Below, piece after piece: positions 19,201 through 28,905 of a stretch of 64,000 nt of DNA. The notes beneath the pieces were generated by a model, which did no database searches, was not told where the DNA came from, and saw only the letters and a list, made by a program, of their open reading frames with translations. Both the position numbers and the translations under genes were made by a program. Where the stretch lies: the NCBI RefSeq assembly GCF_900107155.1, contig NZ_FNOX01000001.1:62001-126000 (forward strand), written 5' to 3'. Within the stretch, counting starts at the first letter, position 1. Each line of letters opens with the position of its first letter. The stretch comes from Pseudomonas salomonii (GTDB taxonomy: Bacteria; Pseudomonadota; Gammaproteobacteria; Pseudomonadales; Pseudomonadaceae).

Positions 19201-20160
19201 CTAGATCGCATTACGCAGGCTGAGATTTTCCGGATGCGGCTGCAAGTAGGCCTGCTGCGCGATGTAGCGGTCCGGGTGTTGGCGAAAGTGATGTTTGAGC
19301 AAGGTCAGCGGCACCACCAGCGGCACGATGCCGGTGCGGTATTGGCCGATGACGGTTTGCATTTCCTGCTTGTCATCGGCGCTGATGGCCTGCTTGAGGT
19401 AGCCACTGATGTGTTGCAGCACATTGGTGTGGGTGCCGCGGGTGGCGCATTTTTTCAGGCCGCTCATCAACTCGCTGAAATAGCCGGCGGCCAGTTCATC
19501 CAGGTTGATGCCCTTGCCCATGCTGCCCAGCAGGTGGCCAAGGCTTTTGTAATGCACGGGGCTGTGGGCCATCAGCAGGTATTTGTAGCGCGCGTGGAAC
19601 GCCAACAGGCGGTGACGGGTGATGCCTTCAGCCAGCAATTGTTGCCAGCTGGCGTACACAAACACGCGGGTGAGGAAGTTCTCGCGCAGCACCGGGTCAT
19701 TCAGCCGGCCGTCTTCTTCCACCGGCAGGTTGGGGTGGCGTGCGCAAAACGCCTGGGCATAAATGCCGCGCCCGCCGCCATCGACGGGCGTGCCGTTGTC
19801 GCGATAGACCTTGACCCGCTCCAGCCCGCACGACGGCGACTTTTGCATGAAGATATAGCCGCACAGGTCTGTGTGTTCCACCGCCATCTGCTGGCCGTAA
19901 TCGTCCAGGGGCTGCGTCACATTGAGTTCACGGTGCACGGTGCCGACGGCCTGCGGATGAGCAGGGTCGCCCACCAGGCGAATCGGTTCGCGGGGGATGC
20001 CCAGGCCAATTGCGACTTCGGGGCACAACGGCACGAAGTCGAAATAGTCGGCGAGGGTTTGGCTGCACAGCAGGGATTGTTTGTGTCCGCCGTTGAAGCG
20101 CACGTTCTCGCCGAGTAGGCAGGCACTGATAGCGATCTTCGGTTTTGCGCTGCTGGACAT
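19201..20160 (-). CDS. DUF523-DUF1722 (YbgA) fusion protein
   Basis: A 319-residue protein made of two families. The N-terminal DUF523 begins KIAISACLLGENVRFNGGHK and carries conserved Cys in PSCGLERVKVY. The C-terminal DUF1722/YbgA part contains ARYKYLLMAHSPVHYKSLG. The E. coli YbgA gene sits directly before phrB, and here the fusion heads the operon that contains phrB. The function is unknown; the repeated pairing with photolyase points to light or UV response. The start at 20160 (ATG) has GAGGG upstream; an in-frame TTG two codons earlier is less likely. The MerR gene follows three bases after the stop. Confidence 0.9.
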   Translation of the reverse strand: MSSSAKPKIAISACLLGENVRFNGGHKQSLLCSQTLADYFDFVPLCPEVAIGLGIPREPIRLVGDPAHPQAVGTVHRELNVTQPLDDYGQQMAVEHTDLCGYIFMQKSPSCGLERVKVYRDNGTPVDGGGRGIYAQAFCARHPNLPVEEDGRLNDPVLRENFLTRVFVYASWQQLLAEGITRHRLLAFHARYKYLLMAHSPVHYKSLGHLLGSMGKGINLDELAAGYFSELMSGLKKCATRGTHTNVLQHISGYLKQAISADDKQEMQTVIGQYRTGIVPLVVPLTLLKHHFRQHPDRYIAQQAYLQPHPENLSLRNAI

Positions 20161-20182
20161 GCTCAACCCTCTGCGAAATTCC

Positions 20183-20206
20183 TGTACAGATTTATAATTC
20201 TGTACA
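20183..20206. promoter_or_regulatory. PplR/LitR-type operator 1 (TGTACA-N12-TGTACA)
   Basis: Two perfect TGTACA half-sites separated by exactly 12 bases (20183-20188 and 20201-20206). They match the direct repeat T(G/A)TACA-N12-TGTA(C/T)A reported, as I recall, for PplR1 in P. putida. The site is 23 bases upstream of the DUF523-DUF1722 start. Confidence 0.75.
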
Positions 20207-20216
20207 ACTAAATCTC

Positions 20217-20256
20217 ATCATAGGTTTGATGCTGTACAAGTCAAATTATTTGTATA
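20217..20256 (-). promoter_or_regulatory. Promoter with PplR/LitR-type operator 2
   Basis: On the minus strand TTGACT (20244-20239) and TATGAT (20222-20217) are 16 bases apart, a good sigma-70 promoter for the photolyase operon. A second direct repeat, TGTACA (20233-20238) and TGTATA (20251-20256) with a 12-base spacer, flanks the -35 box, where a bound repressor would block RNA polymerase. Confidence 0.68.
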
Positions 20257-20273
20257 AGTTTTTTCAGCGCCCG

Positions 20274-21502
<1,229 letters not shown>

Positions 21503-21521
21503 CTACGCCGACACCCATAGC

Positions 21522-21545
21522 TGTACAATATTGTTTTTTGGTATA
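21522..21545. promoter_or_regulatory. Degenerate PplR/LitR-type operator 3
   Basis: TGTACA (21522-21527), a 12-base spacer and GGTATA (21540-21545) repeat the operator pattern with one mismatch in the second half. On the minus strand TTGTAC of the first half can serve as a -35 box for the flavoprotein gene. The site also lies about 165 bp upstream of the divergent epimerase-hemH pair. Confidence 0.55.
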
Positions 21546-21710
21546 AGTTTTGGCGTACCTGTTCTAACGGCGTGACCTATTGTTAAAGGTGAGGGGTTAA
21601 GGGTGAGGCTTGAATTGGCCTCTGAAACCAACGTAACGCCCAATTACAAAAGATCCCTGCTTATAAAATAGACTAGCGATGGGCGGCAAACGTTACATGA
21701 GGAGAAACCC

Positions 21711-22610
21711 ATGCATATTTTGCTGACCGGCGGTACGGGCTTGATCGGTCGCCAACTCTGCCTGCACTGGCTGGCCCAGGGGCATCGCTTGACGGTGTGG
21801 AGCCGTGAGCCGGATACCGTGGCCAAATGGTGCGGTGCCGAGGTGCTCGGTGTTGGCCGCTTGCAGGACGTGATCGGCACGGTGGATGCGGTGGTCAACC
21901 TGGCCGGCGCGCCGATTGCCGATCGCCCGTGGACCAAAAAGCGCAAGGCATTGCTGTGGAGCAGCCGCATCAGCCACACCGAGACCTTGCTGGCTTGGAT
22001 GCAAGGCCTGGCGCAAAAGCCGGCGGTGTTGATTTCCGGTTCTGCAGTGGGCTGGTACGGCGACGGTGGCGAGCGCGAACTGACCGAAGCCAGCGGCCCG
22101 GTGCAGGACGATTTCCCCAGCCAGTTGTGCATTGCCTGGGAAGAAACCGCGTTGCGCGCCGAAGCCTTCGGCACCCGCGTGGTGCTGGTGCGCACCGGCC
22201 TGGTGTTGTCGGCCAAGGGCGGCTTTTTGTCGCGGCTGCTGCTGCCATTCAAACTGGGGCTGGGCGGGCCGATCGGCAATGGTCGGCAGTGGATGCCGTG
22301 GGTCCATATCAAAGATCAAATCGCCCTGATTGATTTTCTTCTGCACAACGGCGATGCCAGCGGTCCTTATAATGCCTGCGCGCCACACCCGGTACGTAAT
22401 CGCGAGTTCGCCAAAACCCTGGGCCAGGTGCTGCACCGCCCGGCGTTCATGCCGATGCCCGCGTTTGCCTTGAAGGTCGGCCTGGGCGAGTTGTCCGGGC
22501 TGCTGTTGGGCGGGCAGAAAGCCGTTCCCGAACGGTTGCTGGCCGCCGGCTTCACTTTTCAGTTCACTGAGTTGCACGCGGCCCTGGAAGATTTATCCAG
22601 CCGCCTCTAG
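21711..22610 (+). CDS. TIGR01777-family (YfcH-like) epimerase/reductase
   Basis: A 299-residue extended SDR with [21 protein letters not shown] at the N terminus, the substrate-domain segment [12 protein letters not shown], the conserved [18 protein letters not shown] and a C-terminal DUF1731 end ([21 protein letters not shown]). The usual catalytic YxxxK appears altered, as in this family, and no substrate is known. It is preceded by GAGGAGAAA as ribosome-binding site. hemH follows 14 bases downstream in the same direction. TATAAAAT at about 21662-21669 could be the -10 box. Confidence 0.92.
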   Translation: MHILLTGGTGLIGRQLCLHWLAQGHRLTVWSREPDTVAKWCGAEVLGVGRLQDVIGTVDAVVNLAGAPIADRPWTKKRKALLWSSRISHTETLLAWMQGLAQKPAVLISGSAVGWYGDGGERELTEASGPVQDDFPSQLCIAWEETALRAEAFGTRVVLVRTGLVLSAKGGFLSRLLLPFKLGLGGPIGNGRQWMPWVHIKDQIALIDFLLHNGDASGPYNACAPHPVRNREFAKTLGQVLHRPAFMPMPAFALKVGLGELSGLLLGGQKAVPERLLAAGFTFQFTELHAALEDLSSRL

Positions 22611-22624
22611 CCATAGGATGTTGC

Positions 22625-23650
22625 ATGACGGATCACGCGTTGTTACTGGTCAATCTGGGTTCACCGGCATCCACTTCGGTGGCCGATGTGCGCAGCTACC
22701 TTAATCAGTTCCTGATGGACCCTTACGTGATCGACCTGCCGTGGCCGGTGCGGCGCTTGCTGGTGTCGCTGATCCTGATCAAGCGCCCTGAGCAATCGGC
22801 GCATGCCTACGCCTCGATCTGGTGGGAAGAAGGTTCGCCGCTTGTGGTCCTGAGCCGTCGCTTGCAAGCGCAAATGACCCAGCAGTGGACCCACGGCCCG
22901 GTGGAGTTGGCGATGCGCTACGGCGAGCCGTCGCTTGAAACCACCCTCACGCGCCTCGCGGCTCAAGGCATTCAAAAAGTCACCCTGGCGCCGTTGTATC
23001 CGCAGTTCGCTGACAGCACCGTGACCACGGTGATCGAAGAAGCCAAGCGTGTGGTCCGCGACAAGAAGCTCAATGTGCAGTTTTCTATCTTGCAGCCGTT
23101 CTACGATCAGCCGGAATACCTCGACGCCTTGGTCGCCAGCGCCCGGCCGTACGTGGCGCAGGCATTCGATCACTTGTTGCTGAGCTTCCATGGATTGCCT
23201 GAGCGCCATCTGAAAAAACTCGACCCCACAGGCCAGCATTGCTTCAAGGATGCTGACTGCTGCAAGAACGCTTCGCCCGAGGTGCTCGCCACCTGCTACC
23301 GCGCCCAGTGCTTCAGCGTGGCGCGCGACTTTGCCGCGCGCATGGGATTGCCGGAGGGCAAGTGGTCGGTGGCGTTCCAGTCACGGCTGGGCCGCGCCAA
23401 GTGGATCGAACCCTACACCGAAGCCCGCCTGGAAGCCTTGGCCGGGCAAGGCGTGAAAAAGCTGCTGGTGATGTGCCCGGCGTTTGTCGCCGACTGCATC
23501 GAGACCCTGGAGGAAATTGGCGATCGCGGTCTGGAGCAGTTCCGCGAGGCAGGGGGCGAGGAGTTGGTGCTGGTGCCGTGCTTGAACGATGACCCGCAGT
23601 GGGCGGTGGCGCTTAATACGCTGTGCGAGCGGGCGCCGTTGTCACTCTAA
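22625..23650 (+). CDS. hemH: Ferrochelatase
   Basis: Inserts ferrous iron into protoporphyrin IX, the last step of haem synthesis. The 341-residue protein begins [16 protein letters not shown]. It has the metal-binding histidine in [15 protein letters not shown], the Cys-rich segment [22 protein letters not shown], the core [14 protein letters not shown], and the catalytic Glu region in [17 protein letters not shown]. It follows the YfcH-like gene closely. Protoporphyrin IX is a strong photosensitiser, so its neighbourhood with light-response genes is suggestive. Confidence 0.97.
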   Translation: MTDHALLLVNLGSPASTSVADVRSYLNQFLMDPYVIDLPWPVRRLLVSLILIKRPEQSAHAYASIWWEEGSPLVVLSRRLQAQMTQQWTHGPVELAMRYGEPSLETTLTRLAAQGIQKVTLAPLYPQFADSTVTTVIEEAKRVVRDKKLNVQFSILQPFYDQPEYLDALVASARPYVAQAFDHLLLSFHGLPERHLKKLDPTGQHCFKDADCCKNASPEVLATCYRAQCFSVARDFAARMGLPEGKWSVAFQSRLGRAKWIEPYTEARLEALAGQGVKKLLVMCPAFVADCIETLEEIGDRGLEQFREAGGEELVLVPCLNDDPQWAVALNTLCERAPLSL

Positions 23651-23669
23651 TCAAGCCAAACACAGGCTA

Positions 23670-23763
23670 AATGTGGGAGCGGGCTTGCTCGCGAATGTGG
23701 TGGATCAGTCAATACATCCGGTGACTGACACTCCGCCTTCGCGAGCAAGCCCGCTCCCACATT
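23670..23763. repeat. REP doublet (REPIN)
   Basis: Inverted palindromic units beginning AATGTGGGAGCGGGCTTGCT and ending with the complement CCCACATT, with a spacer of about 40 bases. It lies between convergent hemH and the DUF4198 gene and may contribute to transcript ends. Confidence 0.93.
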
Positions 23764-23790
23764 GATGGTGCCAACTTTGAGTTTCGGTGT

Positions 23791-24510
23791 TTACTCGTGG
23801 TGCGGTTCGCCGAGGAAGGTCAGCGAAGTGAACAGCCCTCGGGTGGCTACGTCAGCGTTGTCCTTGAGCGCAATCTCCACCTGTGCGGCAATCACATTCA
23901 ACCCTTCATTACGTACCAGCACCTGGGCGCGGCCATCCTTGTCGGTCTCCGTGCTCACGGTGTTCGGCGCATTGCGATAATCACCTACCAGCTTGATACC
24001 CGCCGCAGGCTTGCCGTCCAGCAGCACCCGCACCGGCAACGATTTGCCTGGCCCTACGGTCAGCGGGTCGACTTCCGGCAGGATCAGCAGCTTGATCTGG
24101 TCCAGCTTGGGCAGTTTCGCCCCCGGCTGGTAAATCGCCAGGCTGTATTTGAAGGTCTGGGTCGATTGAATCGCCCCCGGCACTTGGCTGCGGCCCTGGT
24201 TGACCCACTTTTTGTCTGGCGTCTGCGACCACATGCCGTTGTCCAGGGCCACGGCCATCACGGCCGGTGATTTGAGCGGCTTGAGGCGTGCGTGGTCGGG
24301 CAGGCGCTCTACGGTCACCGGGATCATCTTGCCGCCCGCGTCATACGCCCAGGCACCGCTGATTTTCTGTGCCTTGAACGCGTTGTCCTCGGCACCGTGG
24401 CCGTAGATCACTTCGATATTGCCGCGCCGCTGTTCGGTCCACAGGCCGTGGGCCGAGACTTGGGTGGCAAACAGCAGGCCGATGACGGCCAGGGATTTGA
24501 AGGCTTGCAT
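23791..24510 (-). CDS. DUF4198 periplasmic metal-uptake-associated protein
   Basis: A 239-residue exported protein with a signal peptide cleaved after about residue 20 (QVSA/HGLWTEQ). An N-terminal His and an Ig-like C-terminal domain (KSLPVRVLLDGKPAAGIKLVGDYRN) fit DUF4198. Such proteins are found with cobalt, nickel or iron transport genes; the exact ligand is not known. It starts 12 bases after the TonB-receptor stop on the same strand and is probably in its operon. The C terminus GEPHHE is His-rich, consistent with metal contact (inference). Confidence 0.87.
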   Translation of the reverse strand: MQAFKSLAVIGLLFATQVSAHGLWTEQRRGNIEVIYGHGAEDNAFKAQKISGAWAYDAGGKMIPVTVERLPDHARLKPLKSPAVMAVALDNGMWSQTPDKKWVNQGRSQVPGAIQSTQTFKYSLAIYQPGAKLPKLDQIKLLILPEVDPLTVGPGKSLPVRVLLDGKPAAGIKLVGDYRNAPNTVSTETDKDGRAQVLVRNEGLNVIAAQVEIALKDNADVATRGLFTSLTFLGEPHHE

Positions 24511-24522
24511 GTTGACGTCCTG

Positions 24523-26619
24523 TTACAGGTTGAGGGTCAGGCTGACGGTGAAGTTGCGCGGCTCACCGGGCATCACCCAGTAATTGCTGTAGGAGCGCTC
24601 GTAGTATTTTTCGTCAAATAAGTTATTGAGGTTCAAGCCCACGGTGACCTTGTCACTGGCCTTGTAATGGGCCAGCAGGTCGACGGTGTGATACGCCGGC
24701 AGCTCGAAGCTGCCGCCGGCCTCGCCGGAGCGATCGCCGACGTAGGTAAACGCCGCGCCCAGGTCTGAGCCGCGCAGTGCGCCGTCCTGAAACTCATACA
24801 CGCCCAGCAGGCTGCCGCTGCGTTTGGCCACGCCGAGAATCCGGCTGCCGGCGGGAATGGTTTTGTCGCCTTTGGTCACTTCGGCGTCGATGTAGGCAAA
24901 GGCGCCGATCACGCGTATCGCGTCCGTCAGTTGCCCGGTCAGTTGCAGGTCAAAACCCTGGCTGCGCGCCTTGCCCATGGCGCGGTTGGTGTCGGTGGAC
25001 GGGTCCAGCGCCAGCACGTTTTCTTTGTCGATATGGAAGGCGGCCAGGGTGGTGCTCAGGCGGTCGTCGAACAGCTCGCTCTTGATGCCCACTTCATAGC
25101 CCACGCCTTCTTCCGGCTTGAAGGATTTGCCGCCGGCGTCCAGGCCATTGTTGGGCTTGAACGAGGTGGAGGCGTTGGCAAACACACCGATTTGCGGCGT
25201 CAGTTGGTAGAGCAAGCCGGCGCGCTGGGTGAGGGCGTCGTGAGTCTGACGGCTCTTGGCGTGGTTGCGGGTGAAGTCGTCGGTGCTTTGCTCGAAATGC
25301 TCAAAGCGTGCGCCGACCATGCCACGCAGGCGGTCGGTGAAGATGATCTGGTCTTGCAGGTTCAACGCCTGGCTTTTCACCTGCTCATAGAAGTCGGTGC
25401 CGGAACGTGCGCCGCTAGGTTTGGGCTGACCGTAGACGGGTGTGTAGATGTCGATAGGGTAGAGGCTGCCGCCGATCGCGGTGACGCGCTCCTTCTTGCG
25501 ATAGTCCTCGTATTCGGTGCCGATCAGCAACTCATGCTGCCAACTGCCGATATCGAACAGGCCGCGCAGTTCAAGCTGGGTGATGCTGTCGTGCCAACCC
25601 GTGGAGCGTTCGCGGTAACGGCGATTGACCGTATGGCCGTCGGCATTCAGTGCGCGGCTTTCCGAAGCATCGCCCCACAGGCTGCCTTGTTTATAGTGGC
25701 TGGCCAGGCGCAGTTGCCAGGCGTCGTTGAGGTGATGTTCCAGGGCCGCTTGCAGGCGGTTGTTGTGGTTGCGGATGTCGCCATCGTTGGGTTCGCCCAG
25801 GAAGGTCGAGCGGGACATGCCGTGCGGCGCGACGATGCCACGGTCGAAGGTGGAGCTGTGGCGCACAAATTCGCTTTCTACCAACAGGCGAGTGTCCGGG
25901 TCCAATTGCCAGCTGAAAGACGGTGCGACGAACACGCGCTGGGCGTCGACGTGATCGCGGAAGCTGTGGTTGTCTTCCACTGCGAGGTTGACCCGCGACA
26001 GCACGCGGCCTTCGTCATCCAGCGGGGTGTTCACATCCAGCGCAGTGCGGTAGCGGTCCCAACTGCCGGCGCTGGTTTGCACGGTGGTGAAGGCTTCGGG
26101 CTGCGGCTTCTTGGTGACAATGTTCACGGTGCCGCCCGGATCACCACGCCCATAGAGGCTGGCGGCAGGGCCTTTGAGCACTTCGATGCGCTCGATATTG
26201 GCCGCGTCCGGTGTGCTCGGGTAGCCACGGTTGGCGCTGAAACCGTCCTGGTAAAACTCCGACGTGGTGAAGCCGCGCACGCTGTATTCGTAAAGCGTAA
26301 GGCCGCCGAAGTTGTTCTGTTTGGACACGCCGCCGGCAAATTCCAGGGCGCGCTCCACGTTGGTACTGCCCAGGTCTTTGAGCACCGAGGCAGGAATTAC
26401 GCTGATCGATTGTGGGATGTCGCGCAGGGCCGTGTCCGTTTTGGTCGCACTGGCGGAGCGGGTGGCGCGGTAGCCCGTGACCGGGCCGGTGGCGGATTCA
26501 TAGGCATCGCTGGTGACGCTGATGGTGTCCAGTTCGACGCTGTTGTTTTCGGCGTAGGCGGGGTCGAGCAACAAGCCCATGGCCAGGCCAGCCAGGGGGG
26601 CAAATCTTCGAGACGGCAT
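24523..26619 (-). CDS. TonB-dependent outer-membrane siderophore receptor
   Basis: A 698-residue receptor with signal peptide (cleaved near DPAYA/EN) and a TonB-box-like stretch VELDTISVTSD. The plug domain contains RDIPQSISVIPASVLKD and GRGDPGGTVNIVTKKP; the 22-strand barrel ends in Leu-Asn-Leu. Family: TonB-dependent siderophore receptors (FhuA/FpvA-like); the ligand cannot be told. No N-terminal signalling extension is present, so it is not a FecA-type transducer. The ATG at 26619 is preferred to an upstream TTG. A possible Fur box is upstream, and the DUF4198 gene follows. Confidence 0.94.
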   Translation of the reverse strand: MPSRRFAPLAGLAMGLLLDPAYAENNSVELDTISVTSDAYESATGPVTGYRATRSASATKTDTALRDIPQSISVIPASVLKDLGSTNVERALEFAGGVSKQNNFGGLTLYEYSVRGFTTSEFYQDGFSANRGYPSTPDAANIERIEVLKGPAASLYGRGDPGGTVNIVTKKPQPEAFTTVQTSAGSWDRYRTALDVNTPLDDEGRVLSRVNLAVEDNHSFRDHVDAQRVFVAPSFSWQLDPDTRLLVESEFVRHSSTFDRGIVAPHGMSRSTFLGEPNDGDIRNHNNRLQAALEHHLNDAWQLRLASHYKQGSLWGDASESRALNADGHTVNRRYRERSTGWHDSITQLELRGLFDIGSWQHELLIGTEYEDYRKKERVTAIGGSLYPIDIYTPVYGQPKPSGARSGTDFYEQVKSQALNLQDQIIFTDRLRGMVGARFEHFEQSTDDFTRNHAKSRQTHDALTQRAGLLYQLTPQIGVFANASTSFKPNNGLDAGGKSFKPEEGVGYEVGIKSELFDDRLSTTLAAFHIDKENVLALDPSTDTNRAMGKARSQGFDLQLTGQLTDAIRVIGAFAYIDAEVTKGDKTIPAGSRILGVAKRSGSLLGVYEFQDGALRGSDLGAAFTYVGDRSGEAGGSFELPAYHTVDLLAHYKASDKVTVGLNLNNLFDEKYYERSYSNYWVMPGEPRNFTVSLTLNL

Positions 26620-26660
26620 GATAGAGCGTTCCAATAGCGATATTGAAACAATATAACATG

Positions 26661-26679
26661 ACTAATGAGAATGGATTTC
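26661..26679. promoter_or_regulatory. Possible Fur box upstream of the TonB receptor
   Basis: ACTAATGAGAATGGATTTC matches the 19-base Fur consensus at about 12 positions by eye, including the TAATGA-AAT core. It lies about 42-60 bp upstream of the receptor start, a normal operator position. This is a visual match only. Confidence 0.4.
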
Positions 26680-26727
26680 TTTCGAAACATTAGGTTACAG
26701 GAGCTCGCGCACGGGCTCCCACAGCCG

Positions 26728-27882
26728 TTATTCCTCTTCTTTGACCGGCGCCGGCGGTGGCCGCAGGCCGATTTCCGCCACCAGCTTGAGCTCTTTGCCG
26801 TTGCGCATCACCTGGATGACCACCTTGTCGGTCGGCTTGATCCGCGCCACCTGGTTCATCGATTTGCGGCCATCACCGGCAGGTTCGCCGTCGATGCTCA
26901 GGATCACATCGCCCAACTGCAGGCCGGCTTTTTGCGCCGGGCCATCGCGGAAAATCCCGGCGACCACGATGCCTGGGCGACCGGTCAGGCCGAACGACTC
27001 GGCCAGTTCCTTGGTCAACGGCTGTACTTCAATGCCCATCCAGCCGCGAATCACCTGACCGTGTTCAATGATCGCCTTCATCACCTCCATCGCCAGCTTC
27101 ACCGGGATCGCAAAGCCGATACCCTGGGAGCCGCCGGACTTGGAGAAGATCGCGGTGTTGATGCCGGTCAGGTTGCCATTGGCATCCACCAGCGCGCCGC
27201 CTGAGTTGCCGGGGTTGATGGCCGCGTCGGTCTGGATAAAGTCTTCGTAGCTGTTAAGCCCCAACTGGTTGCGCCCGGTGGCGCTGATAATGCCCATGGT
27301 CACGGTCTGGCCAACCCCGAAAGGGTTGCCGATGGCCAGTGCCACGTCGCCCACGCGCAGCCCTTCGGAGCGGCCGATGGTGATGGAGGGCAGGCTTTTC
27401 AAATCGATCTTGAGTACGGCGAGGTCGGTTTCCGGGTCACTGCCGACCACACGGGCCAGGGTTTCACGGCCGTCGCGCAGGGCCACGACAATCTGGTCGG
27501 CGCCCGTGGTCACGTGGTTGTTGGTGAGGATGTAGCCTTCCGGGCTCATGATCACACCCGAACCCAGGCTCGACTCCATGCGGCGTTGCTTGGGGCCGTT
27601 GTCGCCGAAATAGCGGCGAAATTGCGGGTCTTCAAACAGCGGGTGCGCCGGTTTGTTGATGACTTTGGTGGTGTACAGGTTGACCACGGCGGGCGCGGCG
27701 ATGACCACGGCGTCTGCGTAGGTGACCGGGCCTTGCACCACGGAGCTGGTTTGCGGGGCCTGTTGCAGGTTCACATCAAGGCTGGGTAAGCCCACCCATT
27801 GGGGATAACGCTGAATAATCAGCATCGCGATCAGCACGCCAGCCAACAATGGCCATCCAAAAAAACGCAGTGCCTTGAGCAT
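26728..27882 (-). CDS. algW: Periplasmic serine protease AlgW (DegS type)
   Basis: Cleaves the anti-sigma factor MucA under envelope stress, freeing sigma AlgU. The 384-residue protein has one N-terminal membrane anchor (about residues 7-25), a trypsin-like domain with catalytic His123, Asp153 and Ser227 (GNSGG), and a single C-terminal PDZ domain that senses misfolded porins. One PDZ rather than two separates it from MucD/DegP. The N terminus LKALRFFGWPLL closely matches P. aeruginosa AlgW as I recall it. The start ATG at 27882 is used; the preceding in-frame TTG is less likely. Confidence 0.95.
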   Translation of the reverse strand: MLKALRFFGWPLLAGVLIAMLIIQRYPQWVGLPSLDVNLQQAPQTSSVVQGPVTYADAVVIAAPAVVNLYTTKVINKPAHPLFEDPQFRRYFGDNGPKQRRMESSLGSGVIMSPEGYILTNNHVTTGADQIVVALRDGRETLARVVGSDPETDLAVLKIDLKSLPSITIGRSEGLRVGDVALAIGNPFGVGQTVTMGIISATGRNQLGLNSYEDFIQTDAAINPGNSGGALVDANGNLTGINTAIFSKSGGSQGIGFAIPVKLAMEVMKAIIEHGQVIRGWMGIEVQPLTKELAESFGLTGRPGIVVAGIFRDGPAQKAGLQLGDVILSIDGEPAGDGRKSMNQVARIKPTDKVVIQVMRNGKELKLVAEIGLRPPPAPVKEEE

Positions 27883-27984
27883 CAAGTAAGTCCTGACAGG
27901 TTGCAGGGGGCGGGAGAGCGCCCATAATGTCGCGCATTATACGAGGCTGCGAGCGCCTCGGAACGGGATATTTAGGAGTCTTTT

Positions 27985-28743
27985 ATGGCTGTCCCCCTTA
28001 GCACCCTGGTCGAGGAAGCTGACCGCTACCTTGGCAGCGCAAAAATTGCCGATTATTGCCCCAATGGCCTGCAGGTCGAGGGGCGCCCGCAGGTGATGCG
28101 CATCGTCAGCGGCGTCACGGCCAGCCAGGCGTTGCTGGATGCAGCGGTTGAAGCCCAGGCCGACCTGGTGCTGGTGCACCACGGTTATTTCTGGAAGGGC
28201 GAAAACCCCTGCATCACCGGCATGAAGCAGCGGCGCCTGAAAACCCTGCTCAATCACGACATCAGCCTGCTGGCCTACCACCTGCCGCTGGACCTGCACC
28301 CGGATGTGGGCAACAACGTGCAACTCGCCCGTCAGTTGGACATCACCGTCGAAGGCCCGCTGGACCCGAACAACCCGAAGATCGTCGGCCTGGTCGGCTC
28401 CCTCGCCGAACCCTTGTCGCCGCGTGATTTCGCCCGCCGCGTGCAGGACGTGATGGGGCGCGAGCCGCTGTTGATCGAAGGCAGCGAGATGATCCGCCGG
28501 GTGGGTTGGTGCACCGGCGGCGGGCAAGGTTACATCGACGATGCGATTGCCGCCGGCGTCGACCTGTACTTGAGTGGCGAAGCGTCCGAGCAAACCTTCC
28601 ACAGCGCGCGGGAAAACGACATCAGCTTCATTGCTGCCGGGCACCACGCCACCGAGCGGTATGGCGTGCAGGCGTTGGGTGACTATCTGGCACGGCGTTT
28701 CGCGCTGGAGCATCTGTTCATCGATTGCCCGAACCCAATCTAA
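27985..28743 (+). CDS. Nif3-like dinuclear metal-centre protein
   Basis: A 252-residue NIF3/YbgI-family protein with metal-binding histidines in LVLVHHGYFWKGE and in the C-terminal IAAGHHATERYG, which together hold a two-metal site. Members form hexameric rings; proposed roles include GTP cyclohydrolase-like activity, but the function is unsettled. It starts 103 bp from the divergent algW gene. cysD follows on the same strand after about 160 bp containing a REP-like half unit (about 28742-28758). Confidence 0.94.
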   Translation: MAVPLSTLVEEADRYLGSAKIADYCPNGLQVEGRPQVMRIVSGVTASQALLDAAVEAQADLVLVHHGYFWKGENPCITGMKQRRLKTLLNHDISLLAYHLPLDLHPDVGNNVQLARQLDITVEGPLDPNNPKIVGLVGSLAEPLSPRDFARRVQDVMGREPLLIEGSEMIRRVGWCTGGGQGYIDDAIAAGVDLYLSGEASEQTFHSARENDISFIAAGHHATERYGVQALGDYLARRFALEHLFIDCPNPI

Positions 28744-28905
28744 TGTGGGAGCTGGCTTGAACCAGTTCCACCCCAAACTGTGGGGCATATTCATATACCG
28801 TTTCGATCTAGCTGGCTCCCTGAATAGAAGAAGGTGCTGTGCTAGCATGCCCCGCTCGAACACGGCCCGCTGGCCGTCCATAAGATCGTTTTTCCGTGAG
28901 TAACC
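28744..28905. other. Intergenic region before cysD with a REP remnant
   Basis: The first bases read TAATGTGGGAGCTGGCTTG, a diverged single REP unit with no inverted partner. The remainder must hold the cysDNC promoter; I see no clear -35/-10 pair or CysB site by eye. Confidence 0.5.
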
